Below are positions 1 to 9,411 of a DNA stretch of 64,000 nt, piece after piece. Made by a program: the position numbers and the translations under genes. The notes below the pieces were generated by a model, which was not told the origin of the DNA, made no database searches, and saw nothing but the letters and a program-made list of their open reading frames with translations. The DNA comes from Cellulomonas telluris (GTDB taxonomy: Bacteria; Actinomycetota; Actinomycetes; Actinomycetales; Cellulomonadaceae). The stretch covers positions 310,001 through 374,000 of the forward strand of contig NZ_QXFN01000002.1 of NCBI RefSeq assembly GCF_004886325.1, in the 5' to 3' direction. How positions within the stretch are numbered: the stretch's first letter is position 1; each line of letters begins with the position of its first letter.

Positions 1-868
1 GGACGGGCCGGTGGCAGCCGCCTTCCCCACGAGCGGCTACGCGTTCGCGCGTACGGGCGCGCCCGGACGTGGCGGCGCTTACGTCGCCCTCATGGCGGCC
101 TTCCACTCCCGAGCCCACAAGCACGCGGACGATGCGGTGCTGGTCTGGCACGACCGCGGGCACGAGTGGCTCGTGGACGCCGGCCGCTACGGGTACGCGG
201 ACCTGCTGCCGGCCGACTCACCGCTGCGTCTGCACGGGTTCTACTACGGCACACCCGAACGTCAGTACGTCGAGTCCACGCGTGCCCACACGACGGTCGA
301 GTGCGACGGTCAGGATCACGGACGGCGCGACCGCAAGCCGTACGGGGCGGGCGGCGTCGGCTGCCAGGTGGTGGACGGCCATGCGCGGCTCGAGGCCACC
401 GTGGACCACGGCGGCTGGAGGCACCGCCGTGTCGTGGTCACCCGTCCCGGCGAGTGGCTGCTCCTCGTCGACGACGTCGACGCCACGGACGGCGACGAGC
501 ACGTGTTCCGGTCCTGGCTCACGATGCCGGGCGAGCTGGTCGTCCGCACGGCTCCGAACTCCGGGACGGTACGGGCCGTGCACCCGGCCACCCAGGAACG
601 TGTGTGGATCCGCTCGTTCGCCGACGACAGCCCGATCACCCCCGTGTCGGCGCAGACCGAGCCGCAGCTGCAGGGATGGCGCTCACGCCGCGATCGTGAA
701 CTCACACCGGCGTGGTCGCTCGGCCGCCGGACCCGGCCCACACGTCGGCACACGTTCGTCGTCCTGCTGCAGCTCGGTCCGGAGCCTCCGCGCCTTGTGC
801 CGGACCACCCGTTCCAGGAGACGGGCCGATCGCGCGGCACGTCCCGTCCGAGCAGTCCGGCCCCGTGA
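1..868 (+). CDS. Heparinase II/III family protein, 3' part only
   Basis: The reading frame is open to the left edge of the window (first full codon at base 2), so the N-terminus is missing; about 288 residues remain. The visible part matches the beta-sandwich domain of heparinase II/III-like proteins: an HSRAHKHADD stretch (about residues 35-44) followed by WLVDAGRYGY, the usual His/Asp-containing core. Such proteins cleave uronic-acid polysaccharides or sit in exopolysaccharide loci as trimming enzymes. The stop overlaps the start of the next gene (GTGA, 865-868), so the two are translationally coupled. A second heparinase-like gene lies at 3869-6682 on the other strand. Family is fairly sure; substrate is unknown. 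Confidence 0.8.
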   Translation, partial: DGPVAAAFPTSGYAFARTGAPGRGGAYVALMAAFHSRAHKHADDAVLVWHDRGHEWLVDAGRYGYADLLPADSPLRLHGFYYGTPERQYVESTRAHTTVECDGQDHGRRDRKPYGAGGVGCQVVDGHARLEATVDHGGWRHRRVVVTRPGEWLLLVDDVDATDGDEHVFRSWLTMPGELVVRTAPNSGTVRAVHPATQERVWIRSFADDSPITPVSAQTEPQLQGWRSRRDRELTPAWSLGRRTRPTRRHTFVVLLQLGPEPPRLVPDHPFQETGRSRGTSRPSSPAP

Positions 869-2085
869 CGTTCCCCGAGCGCGCCCCGGACAGCGAGGAG
901 AGGCGGGCAGCGGTGCTGTCGCACGCGGTCCGGCACGTCCCGCACTACCGCGACCTCCTCGGCCCGACCTCGTCGCAGGGTCTGCCGCGCTGGGACCTCG
1001 TGCCACTCCTCACCCGGGAGGGGGTGGACTCCGAGGGGGCACGTCTCGTCGCTGACGGGGTGGACGAGACGTCGCTCCGGGCCGTCCGCACAGGCGGGAC
1101 GACGGGCCGGCCGGCGACGTTCCTCCGTGACCCGGACGACGGGCGGAGGGAGCTCGCGCACGTCCGGGACGCGTGGCGGCCGTTCGGGGTGGCCGTCGAC
1201 GATCCCGTGGCCGTGTTCGTGGCCCGACCGGTGGGCGCGGAGGGTGAGCTCCACGTCGCTCCTTCGACCGGAGACCTGTGGCTGGGCGGCGTGCGGCTGT
1301 CGGACGACGTGCTCCGACGGCACCACGAGCGGCTCGTGGCCCACAGGCCGGCACTGCTGCGTGGGTACCCGTCGGCGCTGGCGCTCCTCGCCGATCTCAT
1401 GCTGCGCGAAGGGCGTCCCGCTCCGCCGGGTCTGCGCGCCACAGGGAGCTCCTCGGAAGTGCTCCTTCCCCACCAGCGCGAGGCTCTCCGCGCGGCGTTC
1501 GGCGTGCCGCACGCGAACCTCTACGGTCAGACGGAGCATGTGGCACTCGCGTGCACGTGCCCGGCGGAGGACGGCCTCCACGTGGACGAGACGTACGGCT
1601 ACGTCGAGCTCGTCGACGACGACGGCGACGTCATCACCGAGCCCGACGTCGTCGGTGAGATCGTCGGCACGGGCCTGGGGAATCTGGCGGCGCCGCTGCT
1701 GCGCTACCGCACCGGTGATCGTGGGCGGTGGGCGCCCGGCGCGTGCGCGTGCGGCCGCGCGGGTCCGCGACTCGACCGCGTCGAGGGGCGGGTGCGAGAC
1801 GTCGTCATCGACGCGGAGGGGACGTCCCGGCTCTTCGGCCCGTGGTTCTACGAGAAGCTGGCCGCCCTGTCGGGCGTGCGGGCCTTCCAGTTCGTCCAGC
1901 GACGTCCGGGCGAGCTGGACGTCGACGTCGTGCTCGTGCCGGCGGCGGTGGTCGAGGTGACCGACGTCGAGAGCGCGGTGTCGCACCTCGCCGGGTTCAC
2001 GACTCGTGTCCGCCGCGTCTCCGACGTCGCCCGCACGTCGGTCGGCAAGGCGCCGATCCTGGTCAGCCGACCTACGGCGGTGTGA
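865..2085 (+). CDS. PaaK/CapK-like AMP-forming acyl-CoA ligase family protein
   Basis: This 406-residue protein has the layout of the phenylacetate-CoA ligase/CapK branch of adenylate-forming enzymes: a phosphate loop RTGGTTGRPATF, a YGQTEH motif, an LLRYRTGDRG motif, a CACGRAGP cysteine pair and a C-terminal VGKAPI lysine. The GTG at 865 is chosen because it overlaps the upstream stop (GTGA); the open frame reaches back to 712 but that part lies inside the upstream gene. Family members in polysaccharide loci are thought to activate a small carboxylic acid, but no carrier protein or matching acyltransferase is adjacent, so the substrate is open. The 3' end overlaps the convergent asparagine-synthase-like gene by 14 bases. 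Confidence 0.8.
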   Translation: MTFPERAPDSEERRAAVLSHAVRHVPHYRDLLGPTSSQGLPRWDLVPLLTREGVDSEGARLVADGVDETSLRAVRTGGTTGRPATFLRDPDDGRRELAHVRDAWRPFGVAVDDPVAVFVARPVGAEGELHVAPSTGDLWLGGVRLSDDVLRRHHERLVAHRPALLRGYPSALALLADLMLREGRPAPPGLRATGSSSEVLLPHQREALRAAFGVPHANLYGQTEHVALACTCPAEDGLHVDETYGYVELVDDDGDVITEPDVVGEIVGTGLGNLAAPLLRYRTGDRGRWAPGACACGRAGPRLDRVEGRVRDVVIDAEGTSRLFGPWFYEKLAALSGVRAFQFVQRRPGELDVDVVLVPAAVVEVTDVESAVSHLAGFTTRVRRVSDVARTSVGKAPILVSRPTAV

Positions 2086-3838
2086 CCCGGCGCGCCTCGG
2101 CGATCGCCTCGGCGGCACGACGGGACTCCTGTGCGAGACGGCGCACGTACTCGTCGAACGCGTAACCGAACAGGACCCGGTGGACGGCCGTCTCCACGGC
2201 CTTGCCCGCTGTCCCCTCGTCGACTGCACGGTCGACGTCGTCGACGAGGGCGGGCGTGACGTCGGGCGACTCCTCCGCCGCCTCCGCCAGGCGGGCACGC
2301 ATGACCGGCCAGTCAGGTTCCTCCCAGGCGCGGGGCCGGGCGAGGCGTTGCTGTCCGGTCGGCTTGTAGAAGGGGATCCCGGCCCAGGACGGCATCGCGG
2401 CGGCGATGAACCGGCTGTGGAGGCTGCCGTCGGGTGTGGGGGCTCCGACGGAGTGCGCCCCGCGCGGGAGGAGGGAGGGCGCGAAGAGCGGGCAGATCAC
2501 CGCCCCGGTGGCGAAGGTGTTCACCCAGTGCGGCATCCGATCCCGGAGGTACACCAGGTCCAGGACGCCGCCTGCTGTGGTGACGCCGGCGCTCGCCGCC
2601 TCCTCGGTGACGCCGCTGAGCAGGGCGACCGTGAGCTCCTGCGCGTCCCGAGTGGTCCGGGGCGACGCGGCGACGAGGCTCTGCAGCCGCTCGGCTGCAC
2701 GGGCCGCCGGGGCGGCGAGCATGCGCTCCCGCCATGCGCCCGTCCAGAGGGCCCCACCGGACAGGACCTCCCCGCCCAGCCCGTTGAACGACGCGCGAGC
2801 AGACGGGCGGAAGCCGGTGAACGGCCGCGCACCGTAGGCGGCGCTCGCCAGGTACCGGCCCTCCCAGGCGGCATGCTGCGACACCAGTGCGAGCCACCTG
2901 TCGTCCGTCGCCTGCGCCGGCCGCTTCTCGGTGACGACGTGCGTGACCGCGAAGGGCAGCGCCGACACTAGGCGCCGGGCCGTCTCGACCTCGCCGTGGT
3001 CGCTGTTGACGGTCCTGACCGTGCGCACCGCGCCGCTGGACACCCCCACGGCCGCGATGAGGCGGGAGTCCTTCCCTCCGCTGAGGTCGGCCCGTGGCGC
3101 CTCCGGCCAACGGAGGGCGGAAGCCATGACGGTCCGCATGTCCGCGACCACGGACTCGTCGGGGGGCAAGGGAACGCCGCGGACGTCGTGCAGCCACTCG
3201 GTGAAGCGGGCGCGCTCGTCGACCCGGATGCCCGCGTCGTCGACCGTGGCGCGGACGTGCGTCCCGCCTCGCAGGTGCCGGCCGACACCGACCTGGGTGG
3301 AGCCCCCGGGTGCCCAGCCGATCGTCGCCATCCCCGCCCACGCCTGAGGGTTCCGGCGAGGTCGCTCTCCCATGAACACGTGGGCGAGCCCCATCCGGGT
3401 TGACCACACGTCACCGTCCGGCATCGAGAAGTGGAAGAGCCGCACGAGGCCGAGGAGGTCGTTCCGCAGCTCGACCGAACGCGGGCGCCAGCGCGCGACG
3501 GCAAAGGGCGGCGCGACACGCGCCACGTCGAGCCCGCCGTCGAGAACCGCGTCCGCGAGCGCTCCCTCGTCCGCGTAGGTGACGCCGGCCGGCACGCTGG
3601 GGACGTGCACCCAGGCCACCGCGTCGGCCGCGCGCTGGACGTCGCTGCGCCACTCGACGGCGGTGCCAGGCGTCCGCCAGGTGACGAGGCCGCTGGTCGT
3701 GTCGCCCGCCGTGAGGGCCCGCTCGGACAGCCCGATCCGGGCCATGTGCGCGTCCGCGTGCTCGAGGCGCTGATGCGTGACGTGCGATGGCTCGGGCCGC
3801 CGCAGGACGTAGGCCAGCAGGCCTAGGGAGCTCGACAC
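2072..3838 (-). CDS. Asparagine synthase-related protein
   Basis: 588 residues. The C-terminal half holds the ATP-pyrophosphatase loop DLSGGKDSRL (about residue 255-264), the SGGxDS signature of asparagine-synthase-type amidotransferases, followed by a helical domain (NGLGGEVLSGG). The N-terminal part occupies the place of a class II glutaminase, but the chain starts MSSSLGLL and has no Cys at position 2, the essential nucleophile, so glutamine hydrolysis by this domain is unlikely. In polysaccharide loci relatives amidate uronic acids or make amide/lactam bonds; two UDP-glucose dehydrogenases in the window would supply glucuronate. It is 30 bases downstream of the heparinase fusion gene on the same strand. 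Product is an inference. Confidence 0.8.
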   Translation of the reverse strand: MSSSLGLLAYVLRRPEPSHVTHQRLEHADAHMARIGLSERALTAGDTTSGLVTWRTPGTAVEWRSDVQRAADAVAWVHVPSVPAGVTYADEGALADAVLDGGLDVARVAPPFAVARWRPRSVELRNDLLGLVRLFHFSMPDGDVWSTRMGLAHVFMGERPRRNPQAWAGMATIGWAPGGSTQVGVGRHLRGGTHVRATVDDAGIRVDERARFTEWLHDVRGVPLPPDESVVADMRTVMASALRWPEAPRADLSGGKDSRLIAAVGVSSGAVRTVRTVNSDHGEVETARRLVSALPFAVTHVVTEKRPAQATDDRWLALVSQHAAWEGRYLASAAYGARPFTGFRPSARASFNGLGGEVLSGGALWTGAWRERMLAAPAARAAERLQSLVAASPRTTRDAQELTVALLSGVTEEAASAGVTTAGGVLDLVYLRDRMPHWVNTFATGAVICPLFAPSLLPRGAHSVGAPTPDGSLHSRFIAAAMPSWAGIPFYKPTGQQRLARPRAWEEPDWPVMRARLAEAAEESPDVTPALVDDVDRAVDEGTAGKAVETAVHRVLFGYAFDEYVRRLAQESRRAAEAIAEARRVTPP

Positions 3839-3868
3839 AGGTCGCCTCCCATCACGCCGGTGGCCGCT

Positions 3869-6682
3869 TCACCGGCTGCTGCCGAGCATGTCGATGCACT
3901 CGCGCCAGAGTCGTTCGTACTCGGCCGGCTTCGGCCCGACGTGGCCCGGCCCCGAGTCGATGACCACGGACCGCACCTCCACCGACCCGCGCTGCTCGTG
4001 CAGCTCGCGCAGGAACGGGTCACGGTGTCGCTCGACGTGCACGCGATCGCCCGAGTTCTGCACGTAGAAGAGTCGAAACGACGCGCCCGTCGCCCGGACG
4101 CGGTCGAGGACGGAGGTCCGCTCGCGGGGAGCCGACCCCGTCCCGAAGACGGCGTCGAGCGCCGGACGTACGAGGCGGGGGAAGTACCCGTCGAGGTCCG
4201 TCTGCGGGTTGACGGCGAACACGGTCGAGCCCTCGAGCATGGAGGCGACGTGCATCGCCGCGAACCCGCCCCCGGAACCGCCGGCGACCACGATGTCACG
4301 CGCGCCGCAGCCCTCGGCGACTGCGCGCACCCACTCTGCGATGACGACGGGGAGGTCGAGCGGCTTCGTCCCGAGGTACCACCCGAGACGCAGCCCGCGG
4401 TCGAGGTCGAGCGTCGGGTCGCCGATCGCAAGCACGGGCCCTCCGAAGGCCGCGTGGGTACGGACCCGTTCGAACCGGGGGAGCGTCGTCTTCGCCCGGT
4501 CCAGCGCCCCGTGCAGGAGGACGGTCAGCACCGGGGAAGTCCCCGGGGAGTAGAGGGTCGGCAGCGTGAGAGCACCGAGGTCGAGCGTCACGACCGTGGG
4601 CTCCTGCGGGGGCAGGAACGTGCGGGGGACCCCCGCGAACGAGCACAGCGGCACGTCGCGCACACGAGGGGCGTCGTCGCCGGACCAGGCGATCAACGGC
4701 ACGCGGCCCGACTGCTCGTCCTCCGGGGCCGCCGCCGTGAGGTCGGCGATCGCCGCCCGGAGGCCGAGGTCGCGATCCTGGGTCAAGAACGGGCCGAAGC
4801 GACCGCGCAGCTCCTCGGCGGCGTGCAGCCGCACCGAGGGGTCAGCCGTCGCTGACCAGGCTGCAGCCTTGGCGCCGGCCACCGCCGGCCACACCTCGGA
4901 GCCCTGCGGCCCGGAGCCGGGGGTGCCGAGCACCTCGTCCCCGGCGGCATGTCCCTCGTCGGTGGCCACCCCGTGCTGCTGTCGTGCGGGCGGCGCCGTC
5001 ACCACGCCGTTCACGCCCAGGTCGAGGCGGAGGCCCTCCGGTGAGTCGAGCCCGGTCCCGTCGAGGCCGCTGACGGTCGTCGACGAGAGCGCGGGCGGCA
5101 CGAGGACCGCGGCGAACGTCATGCGTCGACCACGCCGCGACACCGATGCCTGCGTCGCCGGCTCGGCCTTGCCCCACCCGGTGGCCTTCCAGCCCTCGTG
5201 CGGCTCCGTCTGGCCTCGCACGAGCCGGACGTCGCCGCCCGCCAGCATGTGCATGCGAGTGGACCCGTGCGGGGACGTCAGCGCGAGGCGGTCCTCGCCC
5301 TCCAGCGTCACATCGACGTCGGGGGCAAAGAGCCAGCGCTGCTGAGCTTCGATCTCGCCGTCGGCCTCGACGTGGTCCACGACGACGAGCGCCTCGGTGC
5401 GCCGGTCGAAGGTGACACTGCGGCGGAGCACGACCCCCGCGTAGCCGCGGTCCTCGAACACGAAGTGGTCGGTGCCGCTCGTCGTCGCTCGAGCGACCAG
5501 CTCCACGACGCAGGACCGGTCGTGACGTCGCCCGGGAACGTGAACGACGTTGTGCGACGCACGCTTCAGCACCAGGTCCCGGACCGGGTGCTCGCCGTAG
5601 ATGTACTTGCCCGGGTCCACGACCCATGGCCGCCCGCCGGCGAAGTATGTGAGGGAACCACCGTCCGCGTGGCCGTGCACGCGGCGGCCCGACCCGAAGG
5701 AGATCGAGTAGAACGTCTCCTCGACCAACCTGCGATCCGTCTCGCCCCAGCCGCTGCGTCCGAAGACGTAGCCGCGGTCGAACACGGCGACGAGGTCGGC
5801 CGGCGGCTCGCCGTCCGCGCCGTCGGAGGCGACGTACTTCGTCGCCGGGTGGTCCAGGCTGCGCGGCCTGCCTCCGTCTCCGTCACCGATGCTCTCGTAC
5901 TCACCGTCGGGGCGCGTGGCGTGCGCGAGCGCCAGCGGCGCAGCCGCCACGCGCTCGGCGTGCGGCAGCGGCGGCTCGCCCTCCAGCTCGAGCCGGCGGA
6001 GGGCCCGTGACCACCAGCGGTAGTTGAGGTCGTGGTACGCGGGACTGCCCTCGGCGTTCACGCCCTGCTCGTCGTAGCTCTCGTCGAGCAGCGCCTGCAG
6101 CCGGCTACGTCCGAGTGCCACCCACCGGTCCCGCCGCAGCGCCGTCCCGATGACGAACAGGGCTTCGTGCTGGTGCAGGGCGTGGTTGGCGCGACCGAGG
6201 TGCTGGTCGTCCTCGAGCCACTCGCCGTGCTGCTCGAGCGCCCGGAGCACCCAGCCCGCGTCGTCCACGATCAGGAGACCGGCGACGAGGACGAACCCGC
6301 GGACCGCCTCCACCATGTCCGACCATGCCCAGACGGAGCGCGACGCCCCCGGCGGGTTGTGCTCCACCCAGGACCGTGCGTGCTCGACCCACAGCGCGCG
6401 GGCCCCCTCGTCGCCGGCGAGCGCCACCCGTCGCGCCGGCTCGAGCCACCGCAGCATGTGGAGCTGCGCCGCCCAGTTCCGGTTGCTGAACGGGTCCTCC
6501 GTCCACGTCATCTCGGTCGGCAGCTGCCACTGCGCGTGAGGATGCAGCTGGATACGGCGATCGGCGAGCAGTTCCACTGCGCGGGCGTCTGTCGCGCGAT
6601 GCTCGAAGTGCGGCCCGAAGGACTGGCGGGCGGCGACGGCACGGGCGTGCTCCAGCGCCGACGAGGACGTCGAATCAGGCAC
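3869..6682 (-). CDS. Heparinase II/III protein fused to an alpha/beta-hydrolase domain
   Basis: 937 residues. Residues about 1-290 form the helical alginate-lyase-like part (NRNWAAQLHMLRWL, ANHALHQHEAL, NAEGSPAYHDLNY), residues about 300-560 the heparinase II/III beta-sandwich (RRVHGHADGGSLTYFAGG, WVVDPGKYIYGEHP). From about 640 to the end there is an alpha/beta-hydrolase fold: LLHGA oxyanion region, nucleophile elbow VVAGGSGGGFA, NSGDRVH for the acid and DSGPGHVGP for the histidine. The GTG at 6682 is chosen because it overlaps the upstream gene by 8 bases and follows GGAGGG at good spacing. The fusion suggests a lyase or trimming function coupled to deacylation or acyl transfer. Domain assignment is good; substrate is unknown. 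Confidence 0.85.
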   Translation of the reverse strand: MPDSTSSSALEHARAVAARQSFGPHFEHRATDARAVELLADRRIQLHPHAQWQLPTEMTWTEDPFSNRNWAAQLHMLRWLEPARRVALAGDEGARALWVEHARSWVEHNPPGASRSVWAWSDMVEAVRGFVLVAGLLIVDDAGWVLRALEQHGEWLEDDQHLGRANHALHQHEALFVIGTALRRDRWVALGRSRLQALLDESYDEQGVNAEGSPAYHDLNYRWWSRALRRLELEGEPPLPHAERVAAAPLALAHATRPDGEYESIGDGDGGRPRSLDHPATKYVASDGADGEPPADLVAVFDRGYVFGRSGWGETDRRLVEETFYSISFGSGRRVHGHADGGSLTYFAGGRPWVVDPGKYIYGEHPVRDLVLKRASHNVVHVPGRRHDRSCVVELVARATTSGTDHFVFEDRGYAGVVLRRSVTFDRRTEALVVVDHVEADGEIEAQQRWLFAPDVDVTLEGEDRLALTSPHGSTRMHMLAGGDVRLVRGQTEPHEGWKATGWGKAEPATQASVSRRGRRMTFAAVLVPPALSSTTVSGLDGTGLDSPEGLRLDLGVNGVVTAPPARQQHGVATDEGHAAGDEVLGTPGSGPQGSEVWPAVAGAKAAAWSATADPSVRLHAAEELRGRFGPFLTQDRDLGLRAAIADLTAAAPEDEQSGRVPLIAWSGDDAPRVRDVPLCSFAGVPRTFLPPQEPTVVTLDLGALTLPTLYSPGTSPVLTVLLHGALDRAKTTLPRFERVRTHAAFGGPVLAIGDPTLDLDRGLRLGWYLGTKPLDLPVVIAEWVRAVAEGCGARDIVVAGGSGGGFAAMHVASMLEGSTVFAVNPQTDLDGYFPRLVRPALDAVFGTGSAPRERTSVLDRVRATGASFRLFYVQNSGDRVHVERHRDPFLRELHEQRGSVEVRSVVIDSGPGHVGPKPAEYERLWRECIDMLGSSR

Positions 6683-8621
6683 CGATGCCCTCCAGTCGGC
6701 CGTACAGCGCCGCGTAGGCCCGGGCGTTGGCCGCCCACGATCGTTCCCCACGGACCCACGTGGCACCGGCGCGTGACAGCGCGGCACGCCGGTGTGGGTC
6801 GTCGACCAACTGCTGCAGCACGTCCGCGAGGGCGTCGGGGTCGCCTGCAGGGAAGAGAGCGGCTGCGCCGCTGTCCTCCGCGATCTCCTGGAGGGCCTCG
6901 ACGTCGGAGAGGACGACGACGCGGCCGGTCGCGAAGGCTTCGAACGGCTTGAGCGGCGTCACCAGGCGACAGACGTCGGCCGGGCGCCGGGGGACCGCGA
7001 AGATGTCGATCACGCTGTAGTACCGGAGGACGTCGGCGTGCGGGACGCGTCCCGTGAAGGACACGTTCTCGAGACCGAGGGCGCCTGCCCGCTCCTGGAG
7101 GTGCCCGAGGACGGGGCCGTCGCCCACGACGAGCAGCCACGTGGGCGATCCGTTCCTGGCGAGGCGCGCGAAGGCGTCGAGGAGGACCTCGATGCCTTCG
7201 TACTCGACCACGGAGGTGACGCAACCGACGACGACCGCGTTCCCGGGGATGCCGAGCTGTTCGGCCAGTGCGTCGTCACGCTCGGGGACGGCGAAGCGCT
7301 CGCCGTCCACGGCGTTGGGCACGATGGTGAGGCGCTCCGGGGGCAGACCGGCGGCGACGATGCGCCGCGACATGACGCGCGCCAGCGTCACGACGTGGTC
7401 AGCAGCGGCGCGTGCGTCGGCCTCGCGCTCGCGGCGCCACTCGTACGCCTCAGGAGTGCCGTAGCGCGCGAACAGCGCAGCCGTGTCCGTCCAGCCGTAC
7501 TTGTCCGCGGTCCGCGACAGCCAGGACTCCTCCCAGAAGCCGCGCGCCTCGTAGACGACCGGGATGCCGGTCACGTCGCCGACGGCGCGAGCGATCAGCG
7601 CGTTGAAGAAGTCCGAGTGCGCGTGGAGGACCGTCGGCCGCACCTGCCGGGCGACTTCGAGCAGAGCCTCGGCGTTGGACTGCAGCCACGCGGCGTGCCC
7701 CACCTCGAAGATCGAGTCGCCGACCGGGCGGTGGTAGGTCACGCCGTCGGCCTCGTCGACCTGGCCCACGGGTGACGTCGTTGCGGTGATGCCGAGCTGC
7801 ACGTACACGTGCGGTTCGAGGCCCGCCGCGACCTGCGCCCGGCCCGTGCTGTGCGTGCGGAGCGTGTACCCGGACTGCGTGGTGGGCACCGCGCGCCCGA
7901 CGACGTGGAGGACGCGACGAGGAACGGGCAGGACCTCGACGGGGACGGCGAGCGACGGGACGAACGTGCCTTCCATCACCGCCTTCTCGCTGTCACGCAG
8001 GACGAGCGTGCGCTGGTCGCGGGGATCACCGTGCTCCGCGGCGGCGGCGAAGTAGTCGTGTGCGCGTCGGAGGTAGCCACGGTCTCGGAGTCCGCGGGCG
8101 AGGGTGCGCAGATCGCGGAGGGGAAGGTGGACGAGGGCTTCGTGGATCGAGACGAGACGGTCGGCCTCGAGGACGTGACCGTCCGCGAGCAGCCGCTGGA
8201 CGGCGCTCACCACGTCGGGGCGGGTGAGCACCGCGGGCCTCAGGGTGGACCCGCCCGGGTGCTGGGCACGCAGCTCGGCGTCGAGGAGGGCGACGGTGGT
8301 GGCCACCTGCTGCAGCGACCTCCTGTCGACGTCGCTGTCGACCTTCTGCACGACCTCGGCCACGTGGTCGTGCAGCTCCCGCACCTCCGTCGCGAGAGCT
8401 GCGAAGCGGCTGTCGGCCTCCCGCCAGCGGCGCTCGCCGACGGCCACGCGGGCGCGGAGGCTGCGCAGTGCCAGCACAGCGCAGGCGAGTGCCACCAGGG
8501 CGGCCAGCGTCGCGATCGCAGCGAGGGCGTCGAGTTTCCCTGTGGCCAGGCCGGTGACGGCGGCGGCGAGACCGACGGCGAGGGCGCCGACGCACGCGAG
8601 CTGCAAGTTCCTCGAGCTCAT
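6675..8621 (-). CDS. Membrane-anchored GT4 glycosyltransferase with coiled-coil N-terminus
   Basis: 648 residues. The N-terminus has two hydrophobic segments (about 5-24 and 30-50), then a charged, probably coiled-coil region (about 55-200), then a GT-B family 4 glycosyltransferase: TQSGYTLRTH near the start of the domain, YEARGFWEESW, IVPNAVDGERF, VVEYEGIEVLLDAF, VTPLKPFEAFATG and the E-x7-E-like region near DVEALQEIAED. The ATG at 8621 starts 7 bases after the upstream stop and removes a low-complexity shadow extension. The GT core resembles the glycosyltransferase at 12482-14218 (shared SGYTLR start and V-EYEGIE/VDYEGIE), suggesting duplication. It probably adds a sugar to the lipid-linked glycan in this cluster. 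Confidence 0.85.
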   Translation of the reverse strand: MSSRNLQLACVGALAVGLAAAVTGLATGKLDALAAIATLAALVALACAVLALRSLRARVAVGERRWREADSRFAALATEVRELHDHVAEVVQKVDSDVDRRSLQQVATTVALLDAELRAQHPGGSTLRPAVLTRPDVVSAVQRLLADGHVLEADRLVSIHEALVHLPLRDLRTLARGLRDRGYLRRAHDYFAAAAEHGDPRDQRTLVLRDSEKAVMEGTFVPSLAVPVEVLPVPRRVLHVVGRAVPTTQSGYTLRTHSTGRAQVAAGLEPHVYVQLGITATTSPVGQVDEADGVTYHRPVGDSIFEVGHAAWLQSNAEALLEVARQVRPTVLHAHSDFFNALIARAVGDVTGIPVVYEARGFWEESWLSRTADKYGWTDTAALFARYGTPEAYEWRREREADARAAADHVVTLARVMSRRIVAAGLPPERLTIVPNAVDGERFAVPERDDALAEQLGIPGNAVVVGCVTSVVEYEGIEVLLDAFARLARNGSPTWLLVVGDGPVLGHLQERAGALGLENVSFTGRVPHADVLRYYSVIDIFAVPRRPADVCRLVTPLKPFEAFATGRVVVLSDVEALQEIAEDSGAAALFPAGDPDALADVLQQLVDDPHRRAALSRAGATWVRGERSWAANARAYAALYGRLEGIGA

Positions 8622-8628
8622 GGTGTCC

Positions 8629-9411
8629 CTACTTCTCGGAGCTGTGGGCCGGCGGCGGTGCGACGTCGTCGAGCAGCGTGGCGATGGCGTCGTAGGTGCG
8701 GCCGGTGTAGTGGAATGGAGCAGGGCCCCAGCGGTGCCCCGCGGCGGCGAGGACGTCCTCGTGTGCGGGAGCGGCGACCCGGATGCCGGCGTCCCGAGCG
8801 GCCGCGTGGTAGCGCTGGAACGCGGCGTTGCCCTCCGCCGGCCCGACACCGAAGCTGCGCGCCACCGCGGTGCCGTCGTCGGACACCTCCGCCCACGGGA
8901 CGGCGAGCAGCACGGTCCGACCGAGGAGGTCCAGGTCGCGAAGGGTGTCCCGGAAACGGCCGAGGGCTCGGCACCAGAGGGCGAAGTGCTCGTCGGTACC
9001 GAAAGGCACGTGCCGCTGCCCTTCGAGCAGCTTCTCGATCCCCGACGCCACCAGCTCGACGGAGCGCGTGGCGACCCGCCCGTCCGGCCAGATCAGCACA
9101 CCGAGACGCTCGTCCGTGAGGTCCCAGACGAGCAGGTCGATCTCCGCCGCGTGAGCTTCCAGCAGCGACGGGAGGTCGCCCTCGGCGTCTCCCTCCACCA
9201 TGCGGCGCTGGAACGGTGAGCTCAGGGCGTCGGTGCACGGGACGACTGCAGCACCTGCGTAGGCGCTGATGAGCGACTGTCGCGCCACGTAGCGGGAGAG
9301 CACGTACCGGCCGGACGGCGAGGCGTGCTCGAACGTGTCCCGGGACACGCAGCTGCCGTAGACGAAGACGCGCCTCGGCACGCCGGCGGCGGTCCGCACC
9401 CCGTCCGTCAT
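8629..9411 (-). CDS. DUF6270-type SGNH-like protein
   Basis: 260 residues with the N-terminal motif VFVYGSCVSRDTFE typical of DUF6270 proteins, in which a Gly-Ser-Cys-x-Ser block occupies the position of the SGNH-hydrolase nucleophile; a GHRWGPAPFHYTG block near the C-terminus could supply the His. These proteins recur in polysaccharide and teichoic-acid loci and may act on glycan acyl groups, but no activity is established that I know of. Its ATG overlaps the wecB stop (ATGA, 9408-9411), and the next gene starts 7 bases later, so it belongs to the same operon. Confidence 0.65.
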   Translation of the reverse strand: MTDGVRTAAGVPRRVFVYGSCVSRDTFEHASPSGRYVLSRYVARQSLISAYAGAAVVPCTDALSSPFQRRMVEGDAEGDLPSLLEAHAAEIDLLVWDLTDERLGVLIWPDGRVATRSVELVASGIEKLLEGQRHVPFGTDEHFALWCRALGRFRDTLRDLDLLGRTVLLAVPWAEVSDDGTAVARSFGVGPAEGNAAFQRYHAAARDAGIRVAAPAHEDVLAAAGHRWGPAPFHYTGRTYDAIATLLDDVAPPPAHSSEK

